Below, piece by piece: positions 43,796 to 53,334 of a stretch of DNA of 64,000 bases; position 1 is the first letter of the stretch; the number at the start of each line of letters is the position of its first letter. Source of the DNA: Clostridia bacterium (GTDB lineage Bacteria > Bacillota > Clostridia > Christensenellales > CAG-138); the NCBI GenBank assembly GCA_017394835.1, contig JAFPXD010000057.1, positions 1 to 64,000 on the forward strand. The letters run 5' to 3'. A program made the translations under genes and the position numbers. The notes beneath the pieces are model-generated. The model was given only the letters and a program-made list of their open reading frames with translations. It was not told the origin of the DNA and ran no database searches.

Positions 43796-45105
43796 TATAA
43801 ACCTCCGTTTTCCGCGATTTCGCGGATATGCGCAAGCGACCTTTCCGCTATCGCGGCGCAGCGCTCGCGTTTGTTCCTCGGGGCTTTTTCAAGCCCCCGC
43901 ATTATGCCGAAAGTAACGTTCATCGGCTGGAAATCCGAGCCGTTATAGCACGAAACGTATTTCCCCAAAGCTCCGGCGGCGGTAATATCGGTAAGCTCTG
44001 CGGGCTCTTTGCCCATCAGCCTTTGCGCCATGGCAATGCCCGCGACGAGGCCGGAGCTCGCACTTTCGACGTAACCTTCAACGCCCGTGATCTGCCCTGC
44101 GAAGAAGAGCCCATTCCTTGCATAAAGCTCATAGCACGGGCTGAGCTTCTTCGGGGATTCGAGATAGGAGTTCCTGTGCATGACTCCGTAGCGGACGAAC
44201 TCGGCGTTTTCAAGCCCCGGAATGAGGCCGAATACGCGCCTCTGCTCGGGAAACTTCAGATTGGTCTGGAAGCCCACTATATTATAGAGGGTCCCTTCCG
44301 CATTATCACGGCGGAGCTGCACAACCGCAAAGGGCATTTTGCCCGTTCGCGGATCGGTGAGGCCGACAGGCTTCAAGGGTCCGTAGCAAAGGGTCAGATC
44401 TCCCCTTTTCGCCATTGCCTCCACTGGCATACAGCCCTCGAACACCTTTGGAGTCTCGAATTCGTGAAGCGGCGCGGTCTCGGCATTAACGAGCCCCCTT
44501 ACGAAGGTGAAGTATTCCTCCGCATTCATTGGGCAGTTGAGATAATCCGAGCCGCCCTTATCGTAACGCGAGGATTCGAAAACCTTGGTCATATCGAGGG
44601 AGCTCTTTGCGACTATGGGAGCCGCGGCGTCATGGAAATGGAGCGCCGCTCCCGTGACTTTCTCAATATCTTCAAGCAATGCGCCTTCCGTCAAGGGCCC
44701 GGTGGCTATCACGCAGGGGCCTTCGGGGATGGCGGTCACTTCCTCATGAACTATCGTTATGAGCGGGTCTTCCTCGATCCTTTGGGTGACAAGGCGGGAA
44801 AAGCCTTCCCTATCGACCGCAAGGGCTCCGCCTGCGGGGATACGCGTCCTGTCCGCACATTCCATTATGAGCGAGCCCATGAGCCGCATCTCTTCCTTGA
44901 GCAGACCGACGGCGTTCGTTATGCTGTCGGACCTCAGTGAATTGGAGCAGACGAGCTCCGAAAAGGTCCCCAGCTTGTGCGCGGGCGAGAACTTTACGGG
45001 CTTCATCTCGTAAAGCAGCACGGGAATGCCCCTTTTCGCAAGCTGATGAGCCGCTTCACATCCGGCAAGGCCGGCGCCTATGACCTTTACGGGAGCCGCG
45101 ATCAT
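43795..45105 (-). CDS. trmFO: Methylenetetrahydrofolate-tRNA-(uracil-5-)-methyltransferase
   Basis: 436 residues. FAD motif [16 protein letters not shown] at the N-terminus, then [20 protein letters not shown], and the late [20 protein letters not shown]-binding end. It makes m5U54 in tRNA using folate and FAD, typical of Firmicutes. The start overlaps the stop of topA as ATGA. In many Firmicutes a xerC/codV recombinase follows before hslV; it is absent here. Confidence 0.97.
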   Translation of the reverse strand: MIAAPVKVIGAGLAGCEAAHQLAKRGIPVLLYEMKPVKFSPAHKLGTFSELVCSNSLRSDSITNAVGLLKEEMRLMGSLIMECADRTRIPAGGALAVDREGFSRLVTQRIEEDPLITIVHEEVTAIPEGPCVIATGPLTEGALLEDIEKVTGAALHFHDAAAPIVAKSSLDMTKVFESSRYDKGGSDYLNCPMNAEEYFTFVRGLVNAETAPLHEFETPKVFEGCMPVEAMAKRGDLTLCYGPLKPVGLTDPRTGKMPFAVVQLRRDNAEGTLYNIVGFQTNLKFPEQRRVFGLIPGLENAEFVRYGVMHRNSYLESPKKLSPCYELYARNGLFFAGQITGVEGYVESASSGLVAGIAMAQRLMGKEPAELTDITAAGALGKYVSCYNGSDFQPMNVTFGIMRGLEKAPRNKRERCAAIAERSLAHIREIAENGGL

Positions 45106-47210
45106 TCGCCGTCATCCACCTTCTTGGCGTTGGGGCTGCGCATCACGTAGCCGCAGTTTTCCGTATCGGAGCACTGCTTATAGCTGCCGTTCTTGCCTAT
45201 CTTCTGCACCATGTATTTGCCGCACTTGGGGCAGTTTTCGCCCGCCGGCTTCTGCCATGACACGAAATCGCATTCGGGATGCCTTTCGCACCCGTAGAAC
45301 GCCCTGCCCTTTTTGGAATGGAGCTTTATAAGCTCCGCGCCGCACTTGGGGCATTTTACGCCTATCTTTTCCACTATGCGCTTGGTATTTTGGCACTTGG
45401 GATAATTTGGGCAGGCAAGGAACCTTCCGAATTTGCCGACCTTATAGACCATCATAGCGCCGCATTTATCGCATACGACGTCCGAGACCTCATCGGGGAT
45501 CTTTACGTGCTCCACGTTCTTGAACGCTTCCTCAACGGAGTGCTCGAAGGGGCCGTAGAAATCGGAAATGACCTCTCGCCACTGCTTGCTGCCTTCTTCC
45601 ACTTCGTCAAGCTTGGATTCCATATCCGCGGTGAAGGTAACGTCAACGATGTCGCTGAAATTATCCTTCATAAGCTGAGTCACGACGAAGCCAAGTTCGG
45701 TCGGGATGAGCTGCTTCTTCTCACGGCTGACGTAGCCGCGGTCGATTATGGTGGATATGGTGGGCGAATAGGTGCTCGGCCTGCCGATGCCCTTTTCTTC
45801 CAGCGCCTTAACGAGCGAGGCTTCCGTGAACCTTGCGGGAGGCTGTGTAAAATGACGGGCGGGCACTATTTCGGAAGCGGTAAGCTCCATGCCCTCGGTA
45901 AGCTCGGGAAGGCTGCCCTCCTTCTCTTCTGAATCGTCGGTGGATTCGGTATAGACCTTCGTATAGCCTTCAAACACCGTCTTAACGCCGCTCGCCTTAT
46001 AGGTGCAGCCGTTCGCGTCGAAAGTGAGCTGAGTCGTTTCATAGACGGCCTGGTTCATCTGGCTCGCAAGGAAGCGCTCATATATGAGCTTATAGAGCCT
46101 GAAGAGGCTCGAACGGAGATACTCCTTTATCATTGCGGGCTCAAGCAGTATGTTGGTAGGCCTTATCGCCTCATGAGCATCCTGCGCGCTGCTGCGTCCC
46201 TTGTAAATATTGGGTTTGGAGGGAACATAATCTTCGCCGAAGGTATCCCTTATATGCTCGAGAGCTATCGCCTGTGCTTCGGAAGAGACCCTTACGGAGT
46301 CCGTCCTGATATAGGTGATGAGCGCCACCGAGCCCTTGCCGCCGAGCTCCACGCCCTCATAGAGCTGCTGAGCCAGGCTCATGGTCATTTTGGGAGTGAG
46401 CCCGAGCTTTCTCGAAGCTTCCTGAAGCATACTGCTCGTTGTAAAGGGAGCGGGCGCGTGGCGGAGCTTTTCGGCGACCTTCTTTTCCGTGAGCATGAAG
46501 GGGGCGCCTTCGGACTGCTCCAGCACCTTATTTGCCGATGTTTCATCGGGAATATCGGTCTTCTGGCCGTTATAGCCGTAAAAGCGCGCCTCAATGGCCT
46601 TTCTTGCACGGGGAGCGTTGAGATGAGCGGTGATAGTCCAATACTCCTCCTGCTCAAAATCGTTTATTTCCTGCTCACGGTCGCAGATCATGCGGGTGGC
46701 GACGGACTGTACGCGTCCCGCGGAAAGGCCCTTCCTGACCTTTGCCCAGAGCAGGGGGCTGATCTTATATCCCACAAGACGGTCGAGCACGCGCCTTGCC
46801 TGCTGAGCGTCAACGAGCTTTTCGTCTATGGGGCGGGCCTTCTTTATGGAAGCCTGCAGCACGGACTTCGTTATCTCGTTGAATACGACGCGGCAGTTCG
46901 CCGCGGGATCCATCTTCAAGGCCTCCGCGAGGTGCCAGGAGATCGCCTCTCCCTCGCGGTCGGGGTCGGTTGCGAGCAGGACTTTTTTCGCCTGCTTAGC
47001 TTCCTTCTTGATCTTTTCCAAAACCTCTCCCCTGCCGCGGAGGGTTATGTATTTGGGCTCGAATTCATGCTCAACGTCGATCCCGAGCTGGGACTTGGGC
47101 AGATCCCTGATATGGCCGTTCGATGCGATGACCTTATACTTGGAGCCCAGATATTTTGCGATGGTCTTCGCCTTTGCAGGCGACTCAACAATAACAAGAG
47201 TGTCAGTCAT
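45102..47210 (-). CDS. topA: DNA topoisomerase I
   Basis: 702 residues. The Toprim domain begins with [12 protein letters not shown] and holds [15 protein letters not shown]; the active-site tyrosine is in [12 protein letters not shown] (about 315). The C-terminus has three zinc-ribbon type topo-IA repeats ([24 protein letters not shown], each followed by C-x3-PxC or similar). It relaxes negative supercoils. It lies between dprA and trmFO in the conserved Firmicutes order. Confidence 0.98.
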   Translation of the reverse strand: MTDTLVIVESPAKAKTIAKYLGSKYKVIASNGHIRDLPKSQLGIDVEHEFEPKYITLRGRGEVLEKIKKEAKQAKKVLLATDPDREGEAISWHLAEALKMDPAANCRVVFNEITKSVLQASIKKARPIDEKLVDAQQARRVLDRLVGYKISPLLWAKVRKGLSAGRVQSVATRMICDREQEINDFEQEEYWTITAHLNAPRARKAIEARFYGYNGQKTDIPDETSANKVLEQSEGAPFMLTEKKVAEKLRHAPAPFTTSSMLQEASRKLGLTPKMTMSLAQQLYEGVELGGKGSVALITYIRTDSVRVSSEAQAIALEHIRDTFGEDYVPSKPNIYKGRSSAQDAHEAIRPTNILLEPAMIKEYLRSSLFRLYKLIYERFLASQMNQAVYETTQLTFDANGCTYKASGVKTVFEGYTKVYTESTDDSEEKEGSLPELTEGMELTASEIVPARHFTQPPARFTEASLVKALEEKGIGRPSTYSPTISTIIDRGYVSREKKQLIPTELGFVVTQLMKDNFSDIVDVTFTADMESKLDEVEEGSKQWREVISDFYGPFEHSVEEAFKNVEHVKIPDEVSDVVCDKCGAMMVYKVGKFGRFLACPNYPKCQNTKRIVEKIGVKCPKCGAELIKLHSKKGRAFYGCERHPECDFVSWQKPAGENCPKCGKYMVQKIGKNGSYKQCSDTENCGYVMRSPNAKKVDDGE

Positions 47211-47281
47211 TTGTTTCTGAATAGATCCTTTCGGTAAGCGTTTCTTTCCACGTTTTCGCGCGGAGCGTTATAAAATCGGCT

Positions 47282-48400
47282 TCAAACGGAGTAAAGCCCG
47301 TTCGGTAATTGCCTTATTATTCCCGATAATTCCATTTCTGTCAAGCAGATATTTATTTCCGCCGCGTCGAGCCCGGAGATCTCGCACAGCGCGTCAACTG
47401 TTTTTTCGCCCGTTTTGAGCAGCTCGAACAGCTTCCTTTCGTTCGCGTCGAGCCCCGAAATATCGGCGTTATGGATGGGCGAAGGCGGCTCCGCAAGGAA
47501 TATCCCGTATTCGTAAAGCACGTCGTCAACGCCGAATACCGCCTTTGCTTCGCCGCTCTTTATCATAAGATTGGTGCCGGCGCTCAAGGGATCGGTTATC
47601 CTGCCGGGGACGGCGAACACGTCCCTGCCCTGTTCGTGTGCGAAATCGACCGTTATCCTCGTGCCGCTCTTGGCTGCGGCTTCAACTACGAGTATTCCCT
47701 TCGACAGGCCGCTTATTATCCTGTTCCTTTGAGGAAAGCTTTCCCTTGTAGGGCGAAGCCCGGGCCTCATTTCGGTGATTACAGCGCCCCTTTCGGCTAT
47801 CATGTCATACAGCCGCTTGTTCGACTGCGGATAGATCACGTCGATCCCGCTGCCAAGCACCGCAAGGGTCGGATATTCGGAAGATCTTGACCTAAGGGCG
47901 CCTATCGCGGCGGATGCGTCGCACCCCAGCGCCATGCCGGAGATCACGCAGGCGCCGTGTTCCGCAAGCTCGAAGCCGAAATGCATCGCGGCTTCCCTGC
48001 CGTAATCGGAGCATTTTCTTGAGCCTATCACAGCTATCGGCAGGGCTGTATCCGCATGAAGGCGGCCTTTTACGTAGAGCACGGTGGGCGGATCGTAGAT
48101 CTCGCGCAGGAGGCGCGGATAATCCTCGCTGTCGCGGGTGACGGCATGGAAGCCGCCCCTTTCGAGGGAATCTTTGAACGAGGCGAGCTCGCCTTCGCGG
48201 AAGCGCTTCATGAGCGCCGCCTTCTGCCTGGGCGTTACAGCTTCGGGAAGGGATAAAGGCTCGCCCTTTCTTGCCTTTTCATAAACGGCGGAAGCGCCTC
48301 CGTTGAGCACGACGAGCCTTTCGGTGAGCTTCACGCTCGTTCCGAGAACTGTATTCAGCCAAAGCCAGCCAAGCTCTTTTTCGGAGTATTCCATTGCCAT
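47282..48400 (-). CDS. dprA: DNA processing protein DprA
   Basis: 372 residues. I start it at ATG 48400 behind AAGGTGACGCT; the frame extends to 48457 within the upstream gene. The Rossmann core has VIGSRKCSDYGREAA, ISGMALGCDASA, VLGSGIDVIYPQSN and SGTRITVDFAHEQGRDVFAVPG, and the C-terminus is a winged helix (residues 310-372). DprA loads RecA on incoming single-stranded DNA in transformation, and it pairs with ComM encoded 4 bases upstream. Confidence 0.96.
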   Translation of the reverse strand: MAMEYSEKELGWLWLNTVLGTSVKLTERLVVLNGGASAVYEKARKGEPLSLPEAVTPRQKAALMKRFREGELASFKDSLERGGFHAVTRDSEDYPRLLREIYDPPTVLYVKGRLHADTALPIAVIGSRKCSDYGREAAMHFGFELAEHGACVISGMALGCDASAAIGALRSRSSEYPTLAVLGSGIDVIYPQSNKRLYDMIAERGAVITEMRPGLRPTRESFPQRNRIISGLSKGILVVEAAAKSGTRITVDFAHEQGRDVFAVPGRITDPLSAGTNLMIKSGEAKAVFGVDDVLYEYGIFLAEPPSPIHNADISGLDANERKLFELLKTGEKTVDALCEISGLDAAEINICLTEMELSGIIRQLPNGLYSV

Positions 48401-48404
48401 AGCG

Positions 48405-49931
48405 TCACCTTGAGCCCCAGTATTTTTCATCAAGTCCGCGGTACTGCACCGCTTCAAGAACGTGGGACTTTGAAATAGTCTCCTCGCCCGCTATATCGGC
48501 GATCGTGCGGGCGACCTTTATGACCCTTGTATAAGCCCTTGCCGAAAGCTTGAGCCGCTCGTAAGCGGTGTGCAAAAGCTCCTCCGCATCGGGCTCCATG
48601 CGGCAGTATTTACGCATGAGAGGGGTATTGAGCTGTGAGTTGAATAGAATGCCGTCCGCTTCGTAACGCGCCTTCTGGAGCTTTCTGGCCCTTGTGACAC
48701 GCTCACGCACGGAAGCGGAGCTTTCACCCGCGGCTTTTGAGGTAAGATCGCTGAAGTTTACCTCCGTCATCTCGATATGGATATCGAGCCTGTCTAAAAG
48801 CGGGGAGCTTATCCTGTTCCTGTAACGCTCTATCTGCGCGGGCGTGCAGCGGCATTCCTTTGTTTTGGAGCCGAAATTGCCGCAGGGACAGGGATTCATA
48901 GCCGCAACGAGCATGAAATCCGCGGGGTAGGTCGTCTTTGCCGCGGCTCTCGTAATGGTAACTACGCCGTCTTCAAGGGGCTGGCGGAGCGCCTCCAAAA
49001 CGTTGGTCGGGAACTGCGGAAATTCATCCATGAACAGCACGCCGTAATGCGCGAGGCTTATCTCCCCGGGGAGGGCCTTTGAGCCTCCTCCGACGAGCGC
49101 CGGGATCGACGCGGAGTGATGCGGCGCGCGGAAGGGCCTTTCGGTGACGATGCCGCCCTTCAATTCCCCCGCTACGGAATGTATGCGGGTTATTTCAAGG
49201 GATTCCTGCATGGTGAGCTCCGGCAGTATAGAGGGGATGCTCCTTGCAAGCATGGTCTTTCCCGAACCGGGACTGCCTATCATGAGCAGATTATGATTCC
49301 CCGCGACGGCTATTTCCGCCGCGCGTTTGGCATGCTGCTGGCCCTTTATTTCCGAAAAATCATTGACGTAATGGGACTTATGCTCATGCCATTCGAGCTG
49401 AGGGAAGGGCTCTATGGGGTTAGTGCCCCTGAAATGCCCCACCGCTTCGTTAAGGTTCCTTACGGGGATCACTGTAAGCTCCGAAAAGAAGGAAGCTTCC
49501 TCCGCATTCTCATACGGGAGCATAACGTGGCGGAAGCCGCGCTCATACGCGTCTATCACCATCGGAAGGACTCCCGTAACGGAGCGCACCCTGCCGTCCA
49601 GCGCAAGCTCGCCCACGATTATGTAATCATCGGCGGCGTGGAGCGGGAATATGCCCCTTGCGGCAAGTATGCCGAGTGCGATGGGCAGATCGTAAACCGT
49701 GCCCTCCTTCTTTATATCGGCGGGAGCGAGATTGACGAGCACGCGCATTTCGGGATAGGAATAGCCGCTGTTGCAGATGGCGGAACGCACCCTCTCCTTC
49801 GACTCTTTTACGGCGTTATCGGGCAGACCGACGGTATCGACCTTCTGCATGCCGAAGGAAAGATCGACCTCCACGTTGACGGGGATGCCGTTTATTCCTA
49901 TAAGACCGTAACTGTTGAGCTTTGCGAGCAT
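48405..49931 (-). CDS. comM: ComM/YifB family Mg chelatase-like ATPase
   Basis: 508 residues. An N-terminal Lon-like domain (VDLSFGMQKVDTVGLPDNAV) precedes the AAA+ module with Walker A GSPGSGKTM (about 218-226), Walker B GVLFMDEFPQF, and a PCPCG...CRCTP zinc-like segment. The C-terminal domain ends with VARTIADIAGEETISKSHVL. ComM is a hexameric helicase that promotes branch migration in natural transformation. It lies upstream of dprA. Confidence 0.95.
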   Translation of the reverse strand: MLAKLNSYGLIGINGIPVNVEVDLSFGMQKVDTVGLPDNAVKESKERVRSAICNSGYSYPEMRVLVNLAPADIKKEGTVYDLPIALGILAARGIFPLHAADDYIIVGELALDGRVRSVTGVLPMVIDAYERGFRHVMLPYENAEEASFFSELTVIPVRNLNEAVGHFRGTNPIEPFPQLEWHEHKSHYVNDFSEIKGQQHAKRAAEIAVAGNHNLLMIGSPGSGKTMLARSIPSILPELTMQESLEITRIHSVAGELKGGIVTERPFRAPHHSASIPALVGGGSKALPGEISLAHYGVLFMDEFPQFPTNVLEALRQPLEDGVVTITRAAAKTTYPADFMLVAAMNPCPCGNFGSKTKECRCTPAQIERYRNRISSPLLDRLDIHIEMTEVNFSDLTSKAAGESSASVRERVTRARKLQKARYEADGILFNSQLNTPLMRKYCRMEPDAEELLHTAYERLKLSARAYTRVIKVARTIADIAGEETISKSHVLEAVQYRGLDEKYWGSR

Positions 49932-49934
49932 TTA

Positions 49935-50468
49935 TTATGCTTCTCCCTTCTGTTCGGTCCCCTTGAACACGAACAGCTTGTTCAGAATGAAGTTGACCGG
50001 TATGCAGATGCAGGTTGCAAGCAGTGAGCAGAACAGCTCGCCCGTTATGACCTTTGTAAGCCACGCGGGCAGCCCGAGCCCCATCCACCATTCGTTCAGA
50101 TGCATTACGTTCTTGAACAGGAATATGAGCCCGAACGATATGAGCAGCACTGCGATATTGACTGCGATGAAGCCCATTACCTCTCGCTTATCCTTACGGT
50201 GCTCCTCACGGAAGGTCCAGCGGGAATTGAGAATGTAGCTGTTCAGTATGCCGCAGCCATAACCGACCGCCTTGCAGAGATAGACTATCCAACTGCCGCT
50301 GAAAAAGAGGTTCAGAACGTAGGAAAGCCCCGTGTTCACTATCATATCGACGATCGTATTGCTTGCGCCGACTATCGCGAACTTTATGAGCTGTATAAGG
50401 CTCTTCCCCTTCTTTTTGGCGGCGGGGGCGGCGGCCGCCTCCTCCGCTTTTATGCTTTTGTTCCCCAT
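49935..50468 (-). CDS. GtrA family membrane protein
   Basis: 177 residues with four hydrophobic helices and the GtrA opening IKFAIVGASNTIVDMIVN, plus ILNSRWTFREEHR after helix 2 and NFILNKLFVFK at the end. GtrA proteins are thought to flip or handle lipid-linked sugars. A cytosolic Ala/Lys-rich N-terminus precedes helix 1. It follows the GT39-type gene after 10 bases, so the pair probably acts together in glycosylating surface polymers. Confidence 0.9.
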   Translation of the reverse strand: MGNKSIKAEEAAAAPAAKKKGKSLIQLIKFAIVGASNTIVDMIVNTGLSYVLNLFFSGSWIVYLCKAVGYGCGILNSYILNSRWTFREEHRKDKREVMGFIAVNIAVLLISFGLIFLFKNVMHLNEWWMGLGLPAWLTKVITGELFCSLLATCICIPVNFILNKLFVFKGTEQKGEA

Positions 50469-50478
50469 TTAACGCTCC

Positions 50479-53298
50479 TTAACGCTGAATTATGGTGGTG
50501 GGCGGATTTGCGGGCTCGTAGTCCAAGAAGCGCCAGCCCATCCTGTAAGTCTTTATGACCTTGCCCGCGGAATCCTGTATCTCCCACTTGTGGAAGGGCA
50601 CCCACTGCAGCGCAGCGATGTATTCCCTGGGCACTTCAAGGCCGGATATGACGGGATAGAACACTATGAAGAGCACGCCTGCGATCGCCATCCAAACGTA
50701 TTTGATCTTGCCTATATTGCCGGGCTTCAAACCCTTTTCCTCACGCTTGCAGGCGTCAACATCCTCAATATAGCCTATGAGATAGCCCGCAGCGAGGGTG
50801 ATGTAAGGCACCGTCGCAAAGAAATGATAAGCATAGGTGCTTCTCGGAACGAGCACCCACGGCAGGAACGAGGAGGCCATGCATACGAACAGGAACCACG
50901 CTTCGAGCGTGAACTTCTTCCTGTGGAATATGAGCACGAATATGAGCGCGGCGGTCGCGATCGTGCAGGCCGTCCACGTAGCGGGATTACCGAAAGTACT
51001 TATCGTTCCGACCCAGCCGTGCGGGTTGCCGTAGCCGCCCACGTAGAACCAAGTCGGGCGCAGGTCGAAGAGCCACATCCACCACGGAGAGGAAGCCGAA
51101 TGATCGGACTTCAGCTTGCTGTGGTAGTTGTACATATCCTTCTGGTTGCTTACAACGCCCTTGATGTAGGTATCGACCGCATCGCTCAAGCTGAGCTTCA
51201 CCTCATCCGCGGAGGCGTATTCGGAGGTGTTCGCCGCATAGATCTGAGCCTGACGAGCGGGCTTCCACTGAGCGGTGTAGTACCTGAAGTAGGCGGCGGA
51301 ATAGATGATGACGGGCACTATCACGAAGAATATAAGGCACCATGAGCAGAGCATGCCCGCTCTCTGCCAGAATTTCTTAACGAGCTTCGCATCATTAAAC
51401 TTCTTGAGCTTTGCGAGCTTATAGCTCTTCACGCCCATTGTTATGAGCTTTACGAAGAACAGCACCGCAAGCGCCGCGCCCGTATAGATGTCTATCCATT
51501 TCGAGGCGCAGCCCAATCCGAAGAACAGGCCGGAAAGCGCCAGCGACTTCAGCATCTTTTTGGGATCGTCCCCTATATCCATGCTGATGAAATCATACAT
51601 GAAATAGGTCATGAGCAGTATGAAGAACACGCCGTAAACGTCTATGGTCGAGATCCTCGTCTGCGTGAAATGCATGAAGTCGAACGTGAACAGGAAGGTC
51701 GAGAAGAGCGCGAGCTCCGACCTTTTTAGAAGCTTCTTGCCGAAGCAGTACATTATGGGGACCATAGCAATGCCGAACATCACGCCCATTATTCGCCAGC
51801 CGAAGGGCTTCATGCCGAATATGAGTATGCCGAGGGCGATGAAGAGCTTGCCGAGCGGCGGATGGGTCCATTCGTAAACGGTCTGATTGTTGATATGCTC
51901 CCAAGCGGTGCGGCCGTGATAGAGCTCATCGAAATACATGCCGTTCATGTAGCTGGAATAGGCGGGAACGGTACCCTGTTCGTCAACCGCAGCGGCGCCC
52001 GCGCCTTCTGCGGTCACTCCCTCAACGAGTTTGCCTTCTTCATCGAAGAATGCGATCTCAAGAAGGACAAGATCGGGATCCTTGGGTCTGCCCGTATCGC
52101 CGCCGATCACCGTGAGAGTAACGCCCGTGGTGGCCTTGGCTTTTGCCGTTTCGGACTTGTTTACGGAAGTCCAGCGGAACATGTGACCGTATTCTGCGCG
52201 TTCCTTGGAGTTGAAAGCGATCTCGTCGCCGCTGTCGGTCACTATCTTGTAATTGGTGAAGGAAATGCCGGAATTCTGCCAAATATCGGAAAGCTTTACC
52301 GATCTGCCGAATTCTATCCTGACCGAATCGCCGGTGTTAGCCGCCCAATAGCTCGTGGGGAATTTGAGGGTGCCGAGCCTGAACAGAGCGATCGCGCCGT
52401 AAACGAGGGTCAGCACGAGAACGTATATGCGGTCGCGCTTGGTGAAATGAAGCTTAATATCGGTGGGGACGGGAATTGAATCGCCGCTCATATCAAAGAA
52501 CGAACGCCCCTTTACCGCGGCCATGCCGGTGAGCTTCCTCGCCTTATCGTTTGCATAGCTTTCGGGCGCGGGTAGCGGCTTGTTTTCGCCGCTGCGGCGC
52601 TTCCTCAAAATGAAGAACACGGCGGCAGCGCAGACGGCGGCGGCGAGTATGAGCAGTATCACCGTGAGAAGCCCGCCGGAGGAGCTTTCTTTATCCTCGG
52701 TTTCGGGCTGTGTGTTCTCTTCGTAGAAGGGCATATAGTCGCCTTCGGCGTTTTCGAGCTTTTCGACTTTGAAATCATCGAACCAGGCGTCGCCGTAAGC
52801 GACGGCGCTGTAACCGCCTATGCGGCACGAAACGGTGAGCGAGGTCTGGTTGGGGCCCGTTCTGCCGGTAAGGGTCACGAGAGTCCAATCGTTATCGCCG
52901 TATATGGGATCGCTCGTGGCTATGATCTCACGCAAAGCGATGTTGGCCCCGGCGCCTTCCATGACTCCCTGAGTCTTCACCCAGCAGCTCAGCTTATAAA
53001 CGGAAAGCGGCTCAACGGGAACGGTCTGATAAACGGCGGCGTCATCACTCGAAAGTACGCTTATATGGAGCACCATGCCGCGGCCGTCCTCCACCTCGCA
53101 GTAAGCGGAGGAGTTGCCGTAGTTTTCTTTATACTCGGCTTCGTATGAATGGAAGTTCCATGCTTCGGGGAAATAATCCTCCTCCCCACAGCTTTCGAAG
53201 CCGCCGTTGATCGGGAAAGCCGCCCCTTCCGCGAATACGGGAAGGCAGATAAGAACGGCGAGCAGTATTGCCAATGTGATCGTGACAATTCTTTTCAC
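50479..53298 (-). CDS. Carbohydrate-binding/protein O-mannosyltransferase-like fusion
   Basis: 939 residues. Signal peptide 1-23; residues 30-185 form a CBM4_9-like jelly roll (FPINGGFESC, YKLSCWVKTQGVMEGAGANI, AWFDDFKVE). After one helix and a basic segment (RKRRSG) comes a GT39/PMT-type membrane enzyme of about ten helices: DELYHGRTAWEHI with the acidic first loop and EWTHPPLGKLFIALGI are typical of dolichyl or polyprenyl-phosphate mannosyltransferases. A second beta-rich module at about 310-430 precedes the acceptor loop. It would transfer a sugar from a lipid carrier to an exported protein or polymer. Length is about double a basic PMT. Confidence 0.87.
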   Translation of the reverse strand: MKRIVTITLAILLAVLICLPVFAEGAAFPINGGFESCGEEDYFPEAWNFHSYEAEYKENYGNSSAYCEVEDGRGMVLHISVLSSDDAAVYQTVPVEPLSVYKLSCWVKTQGVMEGAGANIALREIIATSDPIYGDNDWTLVTLTGRTGPNQTSLTVSCRIGGYSAVAYGDAWFDDFKVEKLENAEGDYMPFYEENTQPETEDKESSSGGLLTVILLILAAAVCAAAVFFILRKRRSGENKPLPAPESYANDKARKLTGMAAVKGRSFFDMSGDSIPVPTDIKLHFTKRDRIYVLVLTLVYGAIALFRLGTLKFPTSYWAANTGDSVRIEFGRSVKLSDIWQNSGISFTNYKIVTDSGDEIAFNSKERAEYGHMFRWTSVNKSETAKAKATTGVTLTVIGGDTGRPKDPDLVLLEIAFFDEEGKLVEGVTAEGAGAAAVDEQGTVPAYSSYMNGMYFDELYHGRTAWEHINNQTVYEWTHPPLGKLFIALGILIFGMKPFGWRIMGVMFGIAMVPIMYCFGKKLLKRSELALFSTFLFTFDFMHFTQTRISTIDVYGVFFILLMTYFMYDFISMDIGDDPKKMLKSLALSGLFFGLGCASKWIDIYTGAALAVLFFVKLITMGVKSYKLAKLKKFNDAKLVKKFWQRAGMLCSWCLIFFVIVPVIIYSAAYFRYYTAQWKPARQAQIYAANTSEYASADEVKLSLSDAVDTYIKGVVSNQKDMYNYHSKLKSDHSASSPWWMWLFDLRPTWFYVGGYGNPHGWVGTISTFGNPATWTACTIATAALIFVLIFHRKKFTLEAWFLFVCMASSFLPWVLVPRSTYAYHFFATVPYITLAAGYLIGYIEDVDACKREEKGLKPGNIGKIKYVWMAIAGVLFIVFYPVISGLEVPREYIAALQWVPFHKWEIQDSAGKVIKTYRMGWRFLDYEPANPPTTIIQR

Positions 53299-53334
53299 AG
53301 TGAGTATCCTTTCTTTGACCGGAATAAGATCGGC

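Noticed and set aside
43828-44940. Long plus-strand frame of 370 codons opposite trmFO
   Set aside because: It is the antisense shadow of trmFO, which has full family motifs; no ribosome binding site.
46173-47237. Plus-strand frame of 354 codons opposite topA
   Set aside because: Antisense shadow of topA with no start signal.
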